A stretch of DNA of 64,000 nucleotides from Cyclobacterium sp. 1_MG-2023 (GTDB lineage Bacteria > Bacteroidota > Bacteroidia > Cytophagales > Cyclobacteriaceae). Each line of letters starts with the position of its first letter. Position 1 is the stretch's first letter. Below are positions 1 through 9,196 of the stretch, one piece after another. A program made the translations under genes and the position numbers. The stretch is from NCBI RefSeq assembly GCF_030546805.1, contig NZ_JAUOPC010000007.1, positions 242,848 to 306,847 on the forward strand, in the 5' to 3' direction. The notes under the pieces are model-generated. The model was not told the origin of the DNA. It saw only the letters and a list, made by a program, of their open reading frames with translations, and ran no database searches.

Positions 1-1368
1 TCTACCGGAACAGCAAGAATTAATGCGCTTGGAGGAACAGGGAATTCTCTTGGAGGTGATATAAGCAATATACATAACAATCCTGCAGGATTAGGATTTT
101 ACCAAAATTCAGAGTTCAGTTTCACCGCTGCATACAGTGACTGGAATGCAGCCACATCATTATTGAACCAAACAGAAAACTTTAATGCAACCAATTTTTC
201 CATACCAAACCTTGGGGTGGTCATCAGCAAAGCAAAAGCCCCCCTTGAAGTAGGTGACTGGAGAGGAGGTTCTTTTGGTATCAGCATCAATAGACAAGCC
301 ACTTATAATAATGACTTTGGGTATTTCTCAAGTCAAGATGGCCAAGGCTCTATCCTTGATTATTACGTAGATGATTATAACAATTATGGCGTTCCGGGTG
401 GAACGGACGGTTTGTTTTTTGATGCATTCCTTATAAACCCTATTGAAGATGGAGACGGATATGTTCTATCTCCAAATGCAGATGAATCATATCCGGTAGA
501 GAAAATGGAAAAGGTAGAAAATGAAGGATCCATGTCCGAGATTAATTTCTCCTACGGGGGCAATTATAAAAACAAATTGTTTCTCGGCGCTTCACTTGGA
601 ATCAACTCCGTATCTTTCAGGTCCACCAAGACCTACAATGAGGAATTCTTTGATGATAACAACCAGACTTCTCTTTTCAGTTCTCTACAAGAAAACCTAT
701 ACTTGAGTGGCACAGGAGTTAATCTTGGACTGGGCGTTATTTACAAGCCCGTAGATGAGCTAAATGTAGGATTAAACTTCAAATCCCCAACCTGGTACCA
801 AATCAATGAGGAATACGATGCCGATATTTTCGCGAATTTTTACCCCCCATATCAGGATTCCCAATATGGAAGTATCTCTGAATCTGACGCCCAAACAGAC
901 ATCTTTGTAAGTAGTTATAACTTAAGAAGCCCAATGCGTTTGGGTGGTGGTCTCACCTATTTCTTTGGTAAGAATGGTTTTATTACCGCCGATGTTAATT
1001 ATTTGGACTATAGTTCCGCTAACATCCGATCCAATGTATTTAATCCGGAAATGGACAACCAGGATATCAATAATTTATACGGCCAAACGATCAACTATAG
1101 CTTGGGTGGAGAGTTTAGGTTTGACATGTTCAGACTAAGAGCAGGCTATGCTTATTACGGCGACCCATTAGCTAATCCGGGTACCACTGACCGAAGCACC
1201 AACCAAATCTCTGGAGGAGTGGGTGTGAAACTGTCCGGTTTCAGCATAGATTTTGGCCTAGTAAACAGTAAGTTTAATGGCTATTATTCCTCTTATCCGG
1301 GTGCTGACCTTGCGGTCATTGACAACAACAGAACTACAGGTATGCTTACCCTAGGGTTTAGCTTCTAA
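1..1368 (+). CDS. OmpP1/FadL-like outer-membrane beta-barrel protein, 5' end outside window
   Basis: The frame is open from the first base, so the N-terminus and signal peptide lie upstream; 455 codons are visible. The visible start contains an NPAG motif (about codons 28-31) after a Gly-rich ALGGTGNSLGG stretch, the pattern of the N-terminal hatch/first strand of Bacteroidota OmpP1/FadL-type porins. The rest is rich in alternating aromatic/polar strands and Gly/Asn turns and ends in GMLTLGFSF, with a terminal Phe as needed for BAM-mediated insertion. Proposed role is passage of hydrophobic substrates through the outer membrane; the substrate is unknown. Its last 18 bp overlap the 3' end of the convergent aroK. 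Confidence 0.75.
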   Translation, partial: STGTARINALGGTGNSLGGDISNIHNNPAGLGFYQNSEFSFTAAYSDWNAATSLLNQTENFNATNFSIPNLGVVISKAKAPLEVGDWRGGSFGISINRQATYNNDFGYFSSQDGQGSILDYYVDDYNNYGVPGGTDGLFFDAFLINPIEDGDGYVLSPNADESYPVEKMEKVENEGSMSEINFSYGGNYKNKLFLGASLGINSVSFRSTKTYNEEFFDDNNQTSLFSSLQENLYLSGTGVNLGLGVIYKPVDELNVGLNFKSPTWYQINEEYDADIFANFYPPYQDSQYGSISESDAQTDIFVSSYNLRSPMRLGGGLTYFFGKNGFITADVNYLDYSSANIRSNVFNPEMDNQDINNLYGQTINYSLGGEFRFDMFRLRAGYAYYGDPLANPGTTDRSTNQISGGVGVKLSGFSIDFGLVNSKFNGYYSSYPGADLAVIDNNRTTGMLTLGFSF

Positions 1369-1884
1369 TAAGGGCAACCAATTTGCTATCAACAACTCAG
1401 GGGAACTGTCTTCTCCCCTGAGTTTTATTTTTGCCTTTTCGTAATAGGCATTTCTTTGGGAATGCATATCCTTCAGTTTGAGAATGATTTGAGGGGTATC
1501 AAGACTAGAGAACAAAGGCCTTATGGCCACCTGGGTATTGGTTAACCGCTCCAGAATATTATTTAAAGGAACATCCAAATAAACAGAAACCCCTTTTTTG
1601 TTAATCAAGGCCATGTTTTCATTATAGCAAGGTGCACCACCTCCTGTTGCCAAAACAAAGGTCTCCTTTTTATCAAGGACTTCTTCCAAAACTGAAGTCT
1701 CCAATTTTCTAAAGTATCCTTCGCCTTTAGATGAAAAGATTTCAGAAATTGCTTTCCCTGCCTTGGCTTCAATTAAATCATCCAAATCATAAAAAGGCCA
1801 ATTTAACTTTACTGCGAGGGACTTTCCCAAAGTAGACTTCCCACTCCCGGGCATTCCTACCAATACAATTTTCTTTGCATCCAT
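1351..1884 (-). CDS. aroK: shikimate kinase
   Basis: A cytosolic enzyme that phosphorylates shikimate with ATP (step five of chorismate synthesis). The 177 residues match the family's usual length. Visible are Walker A GMPGSGKS at 10-17, the shikimate-binding DLDD at 33-36, FRxxE at 58-62 and the GGG loop at 81-83, followed by an RPLF lid motif. Its ATG overlaps the stop of the upstream DoxX-like gene by one base (TAATG), so translation is probably coupled. It is the last gene of a leftward operon DUF1599 - DoxX-like - aroK and converges on the porin gene with an 18 bp overlap. Confidence 0.95.
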   Translation of the reverse strand: MDAKKIVLVGMPGSGKSTLGKSLAVKLNWPFYDLDDLIEAKAGKAISEIFSSKGEGYFRKLETSVLEEVLDKKETFVLATGGGAPCYNENMALINKKGVSVYLDVPLNNILERLTNTQVAIRPLFSSLDTPQIILKLKDMHSQRNAYYEKAKIKLRGEDSSPELLIANWLPLLEAKP

Positions 1885-2990
1885 TATTTGGAAAATATAG
1901 TTTGAGCTATTTCAGGTGTGGGAGCATTTCGATAATGAAACTTTTTAAGCACCGTTCCTTCTTCAAGAAAAACCAATCCGGGATTGGACCTAATAATGGT
2001 TTTGACTACAGTAGCATCAGCCATATAAGAGCTTACCCGAAGGCCTTTTTCCTGCAAAAATTCATTCATCTTTTCTTCAGATGAAGCGGCTACCCAATGT
2101 ACATTCACAGCTGTTCCCTGAAAAGAATTAATTAATGCACTAATTCTATCCAGTTCCCCTACTGAAAGCGTTATTTTATCAATATTGCTGGATAAGATCA
2201 ACAGTTGCTTGCCTTGAAGTATTTCTTCCGTATGGTCACCAGCCTCATTCCATATGGCAAAATCCGATATTTTTGGTAAAACTTCAGGGTTTTTCAAAGT
2301 CATTTCTACGAAAGTTAAACTTTCATCACTGGGATATTCATCAAATACAAGCTGCTCGCCATCTTTCTCCATTAAGTAAGAATATTTCAAAGCCGCTGAG
2401 GGCTGCATGGCTTTGGAGATATTTACCCCTTCTTTAAAGGCCCTGAAATCAATAAAGGGAAGGTTTCTTATGGAGTAAATCGCCAATACCAAAGACATTA
2501 CAAATGCACCTATGGTAAGCCATTTGCCAAATATATTGTATTTCATGGGCAAATACTTTCTAAAGACCAGCATAAACACAATCATCACCAGCAAAACAAT
2601 ATCTTTATAAAAGGATTCCCATGGAGTCAACTTGATCGCATCACCAAAACAACCACAATCCGTTACTTTATTGAAATAGGCGGAATAGAAGGTGAGAAAA
2701 GTAAAGAATAGAATCATTGCCAGCAAAAGGAAAATGGCACGTTTCAATCTCCATCCCACTAAGAGCATCACGCCCAAAGCCACTTCCACCACTACCAAAA
2801 ACACAGATATCGGCAAAGAAATTGCTTTCAAGTGTTCGAAAATTGGAGCTATATCCGTTGCAAAGACATCAAAGTACTCCTCCATTTTAATGGAAGTACC
2901 TACCGGATCATTTACTTTGATAAGACCTGAAAAAATAAAAAGCCCTCCTACAAGTATTCTAGAAATTAAGACTAATGTTCTAATTATCAT
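1884..2990 (-). CDS. DoxX/MauE-like integral membrane protein with C-terminal soluble domain (BT_3928-type)
   Basis: A protein of 368 residues. The N-terminal ~165 residues contain about four to five membrane segments of the DoxX/MauE type and a CGC motif (C112, C114) after the third helix, seen in members thought to handle thiols or quinones. The C-terminal ~200 residues are soluble and look thioredoxin-fold-like (a LLILSS strand, a later GLVFLEEG stretch) but lack a CxxC. It overlaps the upstream DUF1599 gene by 11 bp and couples to aroK. DUF1599 - DoxX-like divergent from folP - cdaA is, from memory, a recurring Bacteroidota arrangement. The biochemical function is unknown; redox or envelope maintenance is only inference. 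Confidence 0.75.
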   Translation of the reverse strand: MIIRTLVLISRILVGGLFIFSGLIKVNDPVGTSIKMEEYFDVFATDIAPIFEHLKAISLPISVFLVVVEVALGVMLLVGWRLKRAIFLLLAMILFFTFLTFYSAYFNKVTDCGCFGDAIKLTPWESFYKDIVLLVMIVFMLVFRKYLPMKYNIFGKWLTIGAFVMSLVLAIYSIRNLPFIDFRAFKEGVNISKAMQPSAALKYSYLMEKDGEQLVFDEYPSDESLTFVEMTLKNPEVLPKISDFAIWNEAGDHTEEILQGKQLLILSSNIDKITLSVGELDRISALINSFQGTAVNVHWVAASSEEKMNEFLQEKGLRVSSYMADATVVKTIIRSNPGLVFLEEGTVLKKFHYRNAPTPEIAQTIFSK

Positions 2991-3528
2991 TTTGGTTCAA
3001 TTTAATCATACAGAAAACAGCATAATTGAGCATGTCTTGATAATTGGCCACTACCCCTTCAGAAACAATTGTTTGTCCTTGATTGTCCTCAATCTGTTTT
3101 ACCCTGTACAGCTTCATTAAGATGATATCTGTAATAGAAGAAACCCGCATACCTCTCCAAGCTTCTCCGTAATCGTGGTTTTTATTGGCTAAAAGATCTT
3201 TGGTTTCCTCCACCCATTTGTCATATATGGGTTCTAATTCTTCAAAAGACAATTCCATTCTTGGATCAGCAAGCAAATCATTTTGCATAAGTGCTATAAG
3301 GCAATAATTGATGATCCCGATAAATTCGTCCTTAATGGGGTCCATTACCTTCTGTGTGCCCTTTTCCTGAATGGATCTAATCCGTTGTGCTTTTATGAAA
3401 ATCTGGTCTGTCAGGGAAGGAAGTCTCAAAATCCTCCATGCCGTACCATAATCTTGGGTTTTCTTCTTAAAAAGTTCTTTACAAAGGCCAATAACTTCAT
3501 TATATTCGCTTGCGGTTTGCGTTTCCAA
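2980..3528 (-). CDS. DUF1599 (nucleotide-modification-associated) domain protein, TTG start
   Basis: A protein of 182 residues with two internal copies of one motif: about 24-54 (QDYGTAWRILR...SLTDQI) and 116-147 (HDYGEAWRGMR...SITDII), each ending in a helix with KxxRxxxI. This tandem layout is typical of DUF1599, a family that also occurs near phage nucleotide-modification genes; the reaction is not established. The only reasonable start is TTG at 3528-3526, because an in-frame stop lies at 3543-3541 and the next Met is residue 62. The start is 14 bp from the folP ATG on the other strand, leaving no separate promoter region between them. Confidence 0.8.
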   Translation of the reverse strand: METQTASEYNEVIGLCKELFKKKTQDYGTAWRILRLPSLTDQIFIKAQRIRSIQEKGTQKVMDPIKDEFIGIINYCLIALMQNDLLADPRMELSFEELEPIYDKWVEETKDLLANKNHDYGEAWRGMRVSSITDIILMKLYRVKQIEDNQGQTIVSEGVVANYQDMLNYAVFCMIKLNQNDN

Positions 3529-3542
3529 AGCACCGGTGTTTT

Positions 3543-4427
3543 ATGTTAGAAAATTCACATTCATTATATAAATTCGAAGATACTTTATTTCCCCCAAAAA
3601 TAACACTTCAAATCAAAGGAAAGCTTTTTACTTTAGACAAGCCATGGATTATGGGGATCATCAACAGTACTCCTGATTCTTTTTACGACAAGAGCAGAAC
3701 GACGGGTCAATCGCAGGAGGTTTTGACAAAAGCAGCAAAGATGATTGAGGAAGGTGCGGATATTTTAGACATCGGCGGCTATAGTTCTAGACCGGGTGCT
3801 GCTGCAGTGTCGGAAAAAGAGGAACTTAATAGAGTAATTCACGTTATTAAGAGTATAAAAGACAATTTTCCGGACATTTTGATTTCTATTGATACTTTTA
3901 GAGCCAAAGTGGCCAAAGAAGCTGTCAAAGCAGGCGCTGACATGGTTAATGACATCTCTGGTGGAGGTTTAGATCCGGAAATGTTTGCAGCAGTAGGTGG
4001 TTTAGGGGTTCCTTATATTTGCATGCATATGAAAGGAAACCCTCAAACAATGCAAAATTTTTCCGAATATGTTGACATAAAAAAAGAAATTGGATATTTT
4101 TTTTCGGAAAAAATTGAAAAGTGCTATAAAGCTGGCATAAAAGATGTAATACTTGATATTGGACTGGGTTTTTCCAAGACATTGGAACAAAACTACAGGC
4201 TTATACAAAATTTTTCTTATTTTAAATCATTGAAGCTGCCGCTATTGATCGGAGCATCGAGAAAATCGATGATATATAAATTATTAAAAAACAGCCCTGA
4301 AGAGGCGTTAAACGGGACCACAGCCTTGCATATGGCTGCCCTTATAAACGGCGCCAAAATAGTAAGGGTACATGATGTAAAAGAAGCAAACGAAACTTTA
4401 AAAATATATAAACAAATCTATACTTGA
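3543..4427 (+). CDS. folP: dihydropteroate synthase
   Basis: Condenses 6-hydroxymethyl-dihydropterin diphosphate with p-aminobenzoate in folate synthesis; sulfonamide target; cytosolic TIM barrel. Counting from ATG 3543 (294 aa): NSTPDSF at 41-47, DILDIGGYSSRPG about 73-85, then VNDISGG, a MHMKGNPQTMQ loop, DIGLGFSK and GASRKS, the complete conserved set. I prefer ATG 3543 to the in-frame ATG 3510, which would run back into the divergent DUF1599 gene and add residues unlike the family. Its stop overlaps the TTG start of cdaA (TTGA), indicating translational coupling. Confidence 0.95.
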   Translation: MLENSHSLYKFEDTLFPPKITLQIKGKLFTLDKPWIMGIINSTPDSFYDKSRTTGQSQEVLTKAAKMIEEGADILDIGGYSSRPGAAAVSEKEELNRVIHVIKSIKDNFPDILISIDTFRAKVAKEAVKAGADMVNDISGGGLDPEMFAAVGGLGVPYICMHMKGNPQTMQNFSEYVDIKKEIGYFFSEKIEKCYKAGIKDVILDIGLGFSKTLEQNYRLIQNFSYFKSLKLPLLIGASRKSMIYKLLKNSPEEALNGTTALHMAALINGAKIVRVHDVKEANETLKIYKQIYT

Positions 4428-5290
4428 ATCTACTCTTTAAAATAGGTTTTCTAGACATTTCTCTGGTCAATCTTATAGACATTACACTGGTAAGTATACT
4501 GATTTATCAGGTTTATAAATTGATGAGGGGAAGTGTGGCCATTAAGATTTTTTTAGGCTTTCTTTCCATTTATCTGATTTATTTGGTTGTAAGTGCGGCT
4601 CAAATGGAGCTCCTGACCATTATTTTGGGCCAATTTATGGGGGTTGGTGTATTGGCCGCAATCATTTTGTTTCAGCAGGAAATCAGGAAGTTTCTCCTCA
4701 TTGTGGGTAAATCTTCCATATTTTCTAATGAAAACTTATGGCAAGAATTATTATTTTGGAGGAAAAGAGAAAGTCAGGCATTCAATGTTACTCCTATTAT
4801 TGAAGCTTCCAAAACATTATCAGGGAGTAGCACGGGAGCCTTAATTGTGATTTCAAAGAATTCTGAATTAAAATTTTATGCAGAAAGTGGTGACTTGATA
4901 GATGCAGTAGTCTCTAAGCGACTATTGGTTTCTATTTTCAACAAGTACAGCCCCCTGCATGATGGTGGTGTGATTATTTTTAATGGGAGGGTAAAAGCAG
5001 CAAGGTGTATTCTCCCTGTTACAGAAAGAGAAGTACCTGCACAATTTGGGCTTCGCCACAGGGCAGCCATAGGCATGTCCGAAGCCACTGATTCACTGAT
5101 CCTAATTGTCTCCGAAGAAACCGGACAGGTTTCCTTGGCAAAAAATGGAAAAATACTGCACAATCTTTCTTTTCAAGAAGTCAGGGAAATGATCAATAAT
5201 TACCTGACCGGAGAGGAGATTGATGACAAGTTTGAACCCTTGACACAATCGGAAAAAATGGCTGAATTAAAGCGGATCTCTGAACTTTAA
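4424..5290 (+). CDS. cdaA: membrane-bound diadenylate cyclase (CdaA/DacA family)
   Basis: Makes c-di-AMP from two ATP. The 288 residues comprise three N-terminal membrane helices (about 13-33, 39-58, 65-90) and a DAC domain (about 120-260). The active-site pair is visible as HDGG at 179-182 and RHR at 211-213; the usual motif is DGA, so A182 is replaced by Gly. The start is TTG at 4424, overlapping the folP stop; the next Met would remove the first helix. With folP it forms a tight two-gene operon, a common Bacteroidota pairing. It ends 5 bp from the convergent kbl. Confidence 0.92.
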   Translation: MNLLFKIGFLDISLVNLIDITLVSILIYQVYKLMRGSVAIKIFLGFLSIYLIYLVVSAAQMELLTIILGQFMGVGVLAAIILFQQEIRKFLLIVGKSSIFSNENLWQELLFWRKRESQAFNVTPIIEASKTLSGSSTGALIVISKNSELKFYAESGDLIDAVVSKRLLVSIFNKYSPLHDGGVIIFNGRVKAARCILPVTEREVPAQFGLRHRAAIGMSEATDSLILIVSEETGQVSLAKNGKILHNLSFQEVREMINNYLTGEEIDDKFEPLTQSEKMAELKRISEL

Positions 5291-5295
5291 AGTTT

Positions 5296-6492
5296 TTATT
5301 CAATTACTCCCAGAGATTTCCCCACCTCACTAAATGCTTCAATGGCACGGTCAAGATCCCCTCTCTCATGGGCAGCTGATAACTGGACCCTGATTCTTGC
5401 TTGTCCCTTTGGCACTACAGGATAATAAAAACCAATCACATAAATGCCCTTCTCCAGCAATTCACTGGCCATTTTCTGGGCCAATGGCGCATCGTAAAGC
5501 ATAATGGGTACAATCGGATGTGTCCCTTCTTTGATGGCAAAACCCGCCTTTTGAATACCTTCCCTGAAATACATGGTGTTTTCTTCCAGCTTATCCCTTA
5601 AAGCAGTGGTTTCTGATAAGAGATCAAAAATAGCTATGGAAGCACCGGTAATGGCAGGTGCCAAGGTATTGGAAAATAAATAAGGTCTGGATTTTTGACG
5701 AAGGGTAGCAATTATTTCTTTTCTACCTGAGGTAAAACCTCCGGAGGCTCCACCCAAAGCCTTACCCAAGGTCCCAGTTATGATGTCTACCTTGCCCATC
5801 ACTCCTTTAAGTTCATGTACCCCTCTACCCGATTGCCCAAGGAAACCGGTTGAATGACACTCATCAGACATTACCAAGGCCCTGTATTGCGCTGCAAGGG
5901 CAACAATTCTATCCAACTGAGCGATGGTCCCATCCATGGAAAAAGCCCCATCTGTCACGATTATTTTATGTTTGGCTCCTTTTTGATCAGCCGCTTTGAG
6001 TTGCTCTTCAAGATCTGCCATATCATTGTGCTTGTACCTAAAGCGCATGGCTTTGCACAATCTCACCCCATCTATAATGGATGCATGATTTAAAGCATCT
6101 GAAATAATTGCATCTTCAGCACCTAAAATAGGTTCAAACACTCCTCCATTCGCATCAAAAGCTGCTGCATAAAGAATGGTATCTTCTGTACCTAAAAATT
6201 TTGAGATCTTATCCTCCAAAGTTTTATGGATGTCCTGAGTTCCACAAATAAATCGAACAGAAGACATCCCGTAACCATGACTATCGATGGCAGCCTTGGC
6301 TGCTTCAATCACCTTGGGATGACTTGAAAGCCCCAGGTAATTATTGGCACAAAAATTCAATACTTCACTCCCATCTTCAAGGGTGATTTTTGCCCCTTGT
6401 GGAGACTTTATGATTCTTTCACTTTTGTATAACCCTTCATTTTTGAGGTTATTCAGGTCTTTTTGAAGTTTTTCTCTCAATGTGTCAAACAT
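5296..6492 (-). CDS. kbl: glycine C-acetyltransferase (2-amino-3-ketobutyrate CoA ligase)
   Basis: A PLP enzyme of the alpha-oxoamine synthase family that cleaves 2-amino-3-ketobutyrate with CoA to glycine and acetyl-CoA. Its 398 residues are full length. H136 stacks on [11 protein letters not shown] at 210-217 binds the cofactor, and [10 protein letters not shown] holds the Schiff-base K244. It is transcribed away from tdh across a 142 bp spacer, so the two steps of threonine degradation are encoded side by side and probably share control. No clear operator was found in the spacer. Confidence 0.94.
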   Translation of the reverse strand: MFDTLREKLQKDLNNLKNEGLYKSERIIKSPQGAKITLEDGSEVLNFCANNYLGLSSHPKVIEAAKAAIDSHGYGMSSVRFICGTQDIHKTLEDKISKFLGTEDTILYAAAFDANGGVFEPILGAEDAIISDALNHASIIDGVRLCKAMRFRYKHNDMADLEEQLKAADQKGAKHKIIVTDGAFSMDGTIAQLDRIVALAAQYRALVMSDECHSTGFLGQSGRGVHELKGVMGKVDIITGTLGKALGGASGGFTSGRKEIIATLRQKSRPYLFSNTLAPAITGASIAIFDLLSETTALRDKLEENTMYFREGIQKAGFAIKEGTHPIVPIMLYDAPLAQKMASELLEKGIYVIGFYYPVVPKGQARIRVQLSAAHERGDLDRAIEAFSEVGKSLGVIE

Positions 6493-6634
6493 AAGCCAAA
6501 AATCAGTTTAATGATGTAATTAGGTAATGGGTTTAAATTATACTTAAACTTACGATTTTCAGGGAATAATGACACATTATTGTAATAAAATTCTGAAATT
6601 GGCAGATGAGACACAGTAAATCAAAATAAACCCT

Positions 6635-7588
6635 ATGAATAAAATACTGGTAACCGGAGCTGCAGGACAACTGGGAACTGAATTGACACAGAAACTTTGT
6701 GAGATCCATGGATCTGAGGCCATTATTGCTTCTGATATTAATCAAAATTCTTCAACAAAATTTTCATTTTGCCAATTCATGGTACTCGATGTTATGGACA
6801 AAATCAGTCTGAGAAACGCCATTGTCAATGAAAACATATGTCAGGTCTACCACCTTGCCGCTATTTTATCCGCTACCGCTGAACAAAAACCACTTTTGGC
6901 CTGGAAATTGAACATTGACAGTTTATTGATCTTATTGGACTTGGCCAAGGAGTTAAAATTAGATCGGATATTTTGGCCATCATCTATTGCCGTATTTGGC
7001 AAAGAAAGCCCAAAAGAAAATACAGCTCAAGATGCCGTTCAAACAGCAAATACCGTGTATGGGATTTCAAAAATGGCAGGTGAAAGATGGTGTGATTATT
7101 ATTACAGCCACCACAATGTGGATGTGCGAAGCCTAAGGTTTCCCGGGCTTATCGGATACAAGGCAAAACCCGGAGGCGGCACCACTGATTATGCCGTAGA
7201 TATCTTTCATAAAGCCTTGGCCGGACAAGTTTTCCGGTCTTTTTTAGAAAAAGAGACGCGTTTACCAATGATGTATATGCCCGATGCCATTAAGGCCACC
7301 ATAGATTTAATGCAAGCCCCCAGTGATAATATCACAGTTCGGTCTAGTTACAACCTGACTGCAATGAGCTTCACGCCGGAAGAAATATACCTGGAATTGA
7401 AAAAGCATTTTCCCGAATTTAAAATAAAATATCAGCCGGATTATCGCCAAGAAATCGCTTCTAATTGGCCACAAACTATTGATGATCAATATGCCAGAAA
7501 TGACTGGAATTGGCAACAGGAATATAACCTTCCTGAAATGACTAAAGATATAATTAAAAATTTACCCTACTGGATCGATAAAATATAG
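6635..7588 (+). CDS. tdh: L-threonine 3-dehydrogenase, SDR (epimerase-like) type
   Basis: An NAD-dependent short-chain dehydrogenase of 317 aa oxidising threonine to 2-amino-3-ketobutyrate, the substrate of the divergent kbl. The Rossmann motif GAAGQLG is at 8-14, the catalytic Y142xxxK146 in VYGISK, and a Ser pair at 116-117. The segment PGLIGYKAKPGGGTTDYAV (170-188) is the hallmark of SDR-type threonine dehydrogenases, distinguishing it from sugar epimerases and from the zinc-dependent Tdh of E. coli. The NlpE-like gene starts 4 bp after its stop, so the two are probably co-transcribed. Confidence 0.92.
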   Translation: MNKILVTGAAGQLGTELTQKLCEIHGSEAIIASDINQNSSTKFSFCQFMVLDVMDKISLRNAIVNENICQVYHLAAILSATAEQKPLLAWKLNIDSLLILLDLAKELKLDRIFWPSSIAVFGKESPKENTAQDAVQTANTVYGISKMAGERWCDYYYSHHNVDVRSLRFPGLIGYKAKPGGGTTDYAVDIFHKALAGQVFRSFLEKETRLPMMYMPDAIKATIDLMQAPSDNITVRSSYNLTAMSFTPEEIYLELKKHFPEFKIKYQPDYRQEIASNWPQTIDDQYARNDWNWQQEYNLPEMTKDIIKNLPYWIDKI

Positions 7589-7592
7589 TCCC

Positions 7593-8081
7593 ATGAAAAA
7601 CCAAGTTATTTTTATCCTCGCCCTTTTTGCCTTTGCCTGCGACAGCCCTTCCGAAGAGAAGAAATACGATGGGGCCCCAACTGATAGTGATACCAAAGAA
7701 ATTGTTCTTGAAAGCACCGGGTCCACCTGGATTAATTACTTAGGAGTGCTCCCCTGTGCAGATTGCGCCGGCATTAAGACGGAGTTGAAACTTGAAAACA
7801 GTCCGGAAAAAATAGAACGATCTTTTGAACTATCAGAAACTTACCTGGAAACAAAAGATGGTGACAGAAACTACAAAACCACAGGTTTATATGAGGTAGT
7901 CTATGGCCTGGAGGACAATCCGGGCGCCATGGCAATAAGGCTTTTGGATGACAATAATCTACCTTTTAAAAGCTTTCAGCAAGAAAAAAGCGGTAAATTA
8001 ATCTTGCTGGACCAAGAAGAAAAGCCCATTCAATCCAAGCTCAATTACTCATTAGAAATGGTCGATCCAAAATCCAAATAG
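7593..8081 (+). CDS. NlpE N-terminal-domain lipoprotein
   Basis: A lipoprotein of 162 residues with a short signal sequence and lipobox ending at C16 (LFAFAC). The mature part has the NlpE-type core: LGVLPCADCAGIKTEL with a C55xxC58 pair, then a small barrel. In E. coli NlpE senses copper, redox or surface stress via Cpx; Bacteroidota homologues are usually annotated as copper-resistance or META/NlpE-like and their role is unproven. It begins 4 bp after tdh, but no functional link to threonine breakdown is evident. Confidence 0.75.
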   Translation: MKNQVIFILALFAFACDSPSEEKKYDGAPTDSDTKEIVLESTGSTWINYLGVLPCADCAGIKTELKLENSPEKIERSFELSETYLETKDGDRNYKTTGLYEVVYGLEDNPGAMAIRLLDDNNLPFKSFQQEKSGKLILLDQEEKPIQSKLNYSLEMVDPKSK

Positions 8082-8124
8082 TTTTTTGATCAATCAAATA
8101 TATTCAGATTAAAATTTCTCCCAT

Positions 8125-8805
8125 ATGTTCTACAGATATATTGTTTCGATTTCAGTGACATTAATCTTGGCCTCCTGTGCCAAATCTGCGCATACAAATT
8201 TATCCATCCCTTTTACTGGGCAGGAGATCACTATGGACGCAGCTCCTGAGGAAGAAGAATGGGTTCAAGCCGTAACTTTAAATAATCTGATTGCTCCTTG
8301 GGAAGATGATAGTCCCGATCAGACAAAGTTTAGGGCTTTTGTTTCCAAAAACTATTTTAACTTTATTTTTCAGGTAGAAGACCATTCATTGGTCACACTC
8401 CCCTTTGAAAAAGAATTGTCTGTTGCAGGTGGTGATCGGGTTGAACTGTTTTTTGCAAGTGATAGCAGTTTGACCAAGTATTACTGCGTGGAGATGGATC
8501 CCAAGGGTAACATTCTCGATTATTCAGCAGAGAATTACCGCAAATTCAATGACCAATGGGATTTCGAAAGCATTGAAGTATCCACAAAAACGACAGATAA
8601 AGGTTATGTGGTGGAAGGCAGAATTTCTTTAGGCGAACTAGTGAACTTAGGAATTGGCAGGTCCTTTTACCTTGGGGTTTTCCGGGCAGATTTTAAAAAC
8701 AGTAAAACCAAAGAAGTCAGCTGGTATTCATGGATAAAACCTCGTAAATCCAGCCCCGACTTTCATATTCCTTCTGCTTTTGGAAAAGCAAGCTTTGCAA
8801 AATAA
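8125..8805 (+). CDS. CBM9/DOMON-like carbohydrate-binding lipoprotein
   Basis: A protein of 226 residues with a lipoprotein signal ending at C18 (LILASC). The mature part resembles the family-9-like carbohydrate-binding fold used alone in Bacteroidota: an IPFTGQEITMDA opening strand, AFVSKNYFNFIFQVEDHS, then a DRVELFFAS strand, YYCVEMDPKGNILDY, and a C-terminal SWYSWIKP segment. A role in holding a ligand (sugar or haem-like) at the cell surface is inferred. It follows the NlpE-like gene by 43 bp, probably in the same transcript. Confidence 0.65.
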   Translation: MFYRYIVSISVTLILASCAKSAHTNLSIPFTGQEITMDAAPEEEEWVQAVTLNNLIAPWEDDSPDQTKFRAFVSKNYFNFIFQVEDHSLVTLPFEKELSVAGGDRVELFFASDSSLTKYYCVEMDPKGNILDYSAENYRKFNDQWDFESIEVSTKTTDKGYVVEGRISLGELVNLGIGRSFYLGVFRADFKNSKTKEVSWYSWIKPRKSSPDFHIPSAFGKASFAK

Positions 8806-9196
8806 TCCTGCAAATCAGTTGCCAAAGGCCCATCTATTGAATTTTAGCCTTCAGTTCTCAATCCAAGATATTTATAAGTTCTGGCTCCATACAAACTTTT
8901 TATCTAAAAGGATTTCTATGAGGAAAATCAGTTTAAGGATTGACCAAAAACAACCTATAACCCTTGATTTACAATTAATAACTAATGGTTAGCTTCAGGA
9001 TGGTATTCAGCTCCCCATACTTTTGCAACGGTTATTTTTTTAAATTATATTGAAAGCTAAAGAGAGAATCATTCCGAACTTAAGGGCGTTTAGCATGAAA
9101 ATCATGGCAATGGCCCTATTGGATGATTGACAATTTCTAATTATAATCCTGCGCAAATAAACCCATCCTAAACCAGCATTACTATCTGATCTCTTA
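8806..9196. other. 391 bp gene-free spacer
   Basis: AT-rich sequence between the CBM9-like gene and the ATPase. The short open stretches lack homology-like features and a plausible start context. I see no strong hairpin terminator and no convincing -33/-7 promoter pair. Confidence 0.5.

Noticed and set aside
3510..3542. Upstream ATG for folP at 3510
   Set aside because: It would add residues unlike the family and overlap the divergent DUF1599 start; ATG 3543 fits better.
8780..8992. Possible 70-codon gene after the CBM9-like gene
   Set aside because: It begins inside the preceding gene, has random-looking composition, no start context and no domain-like pattern.
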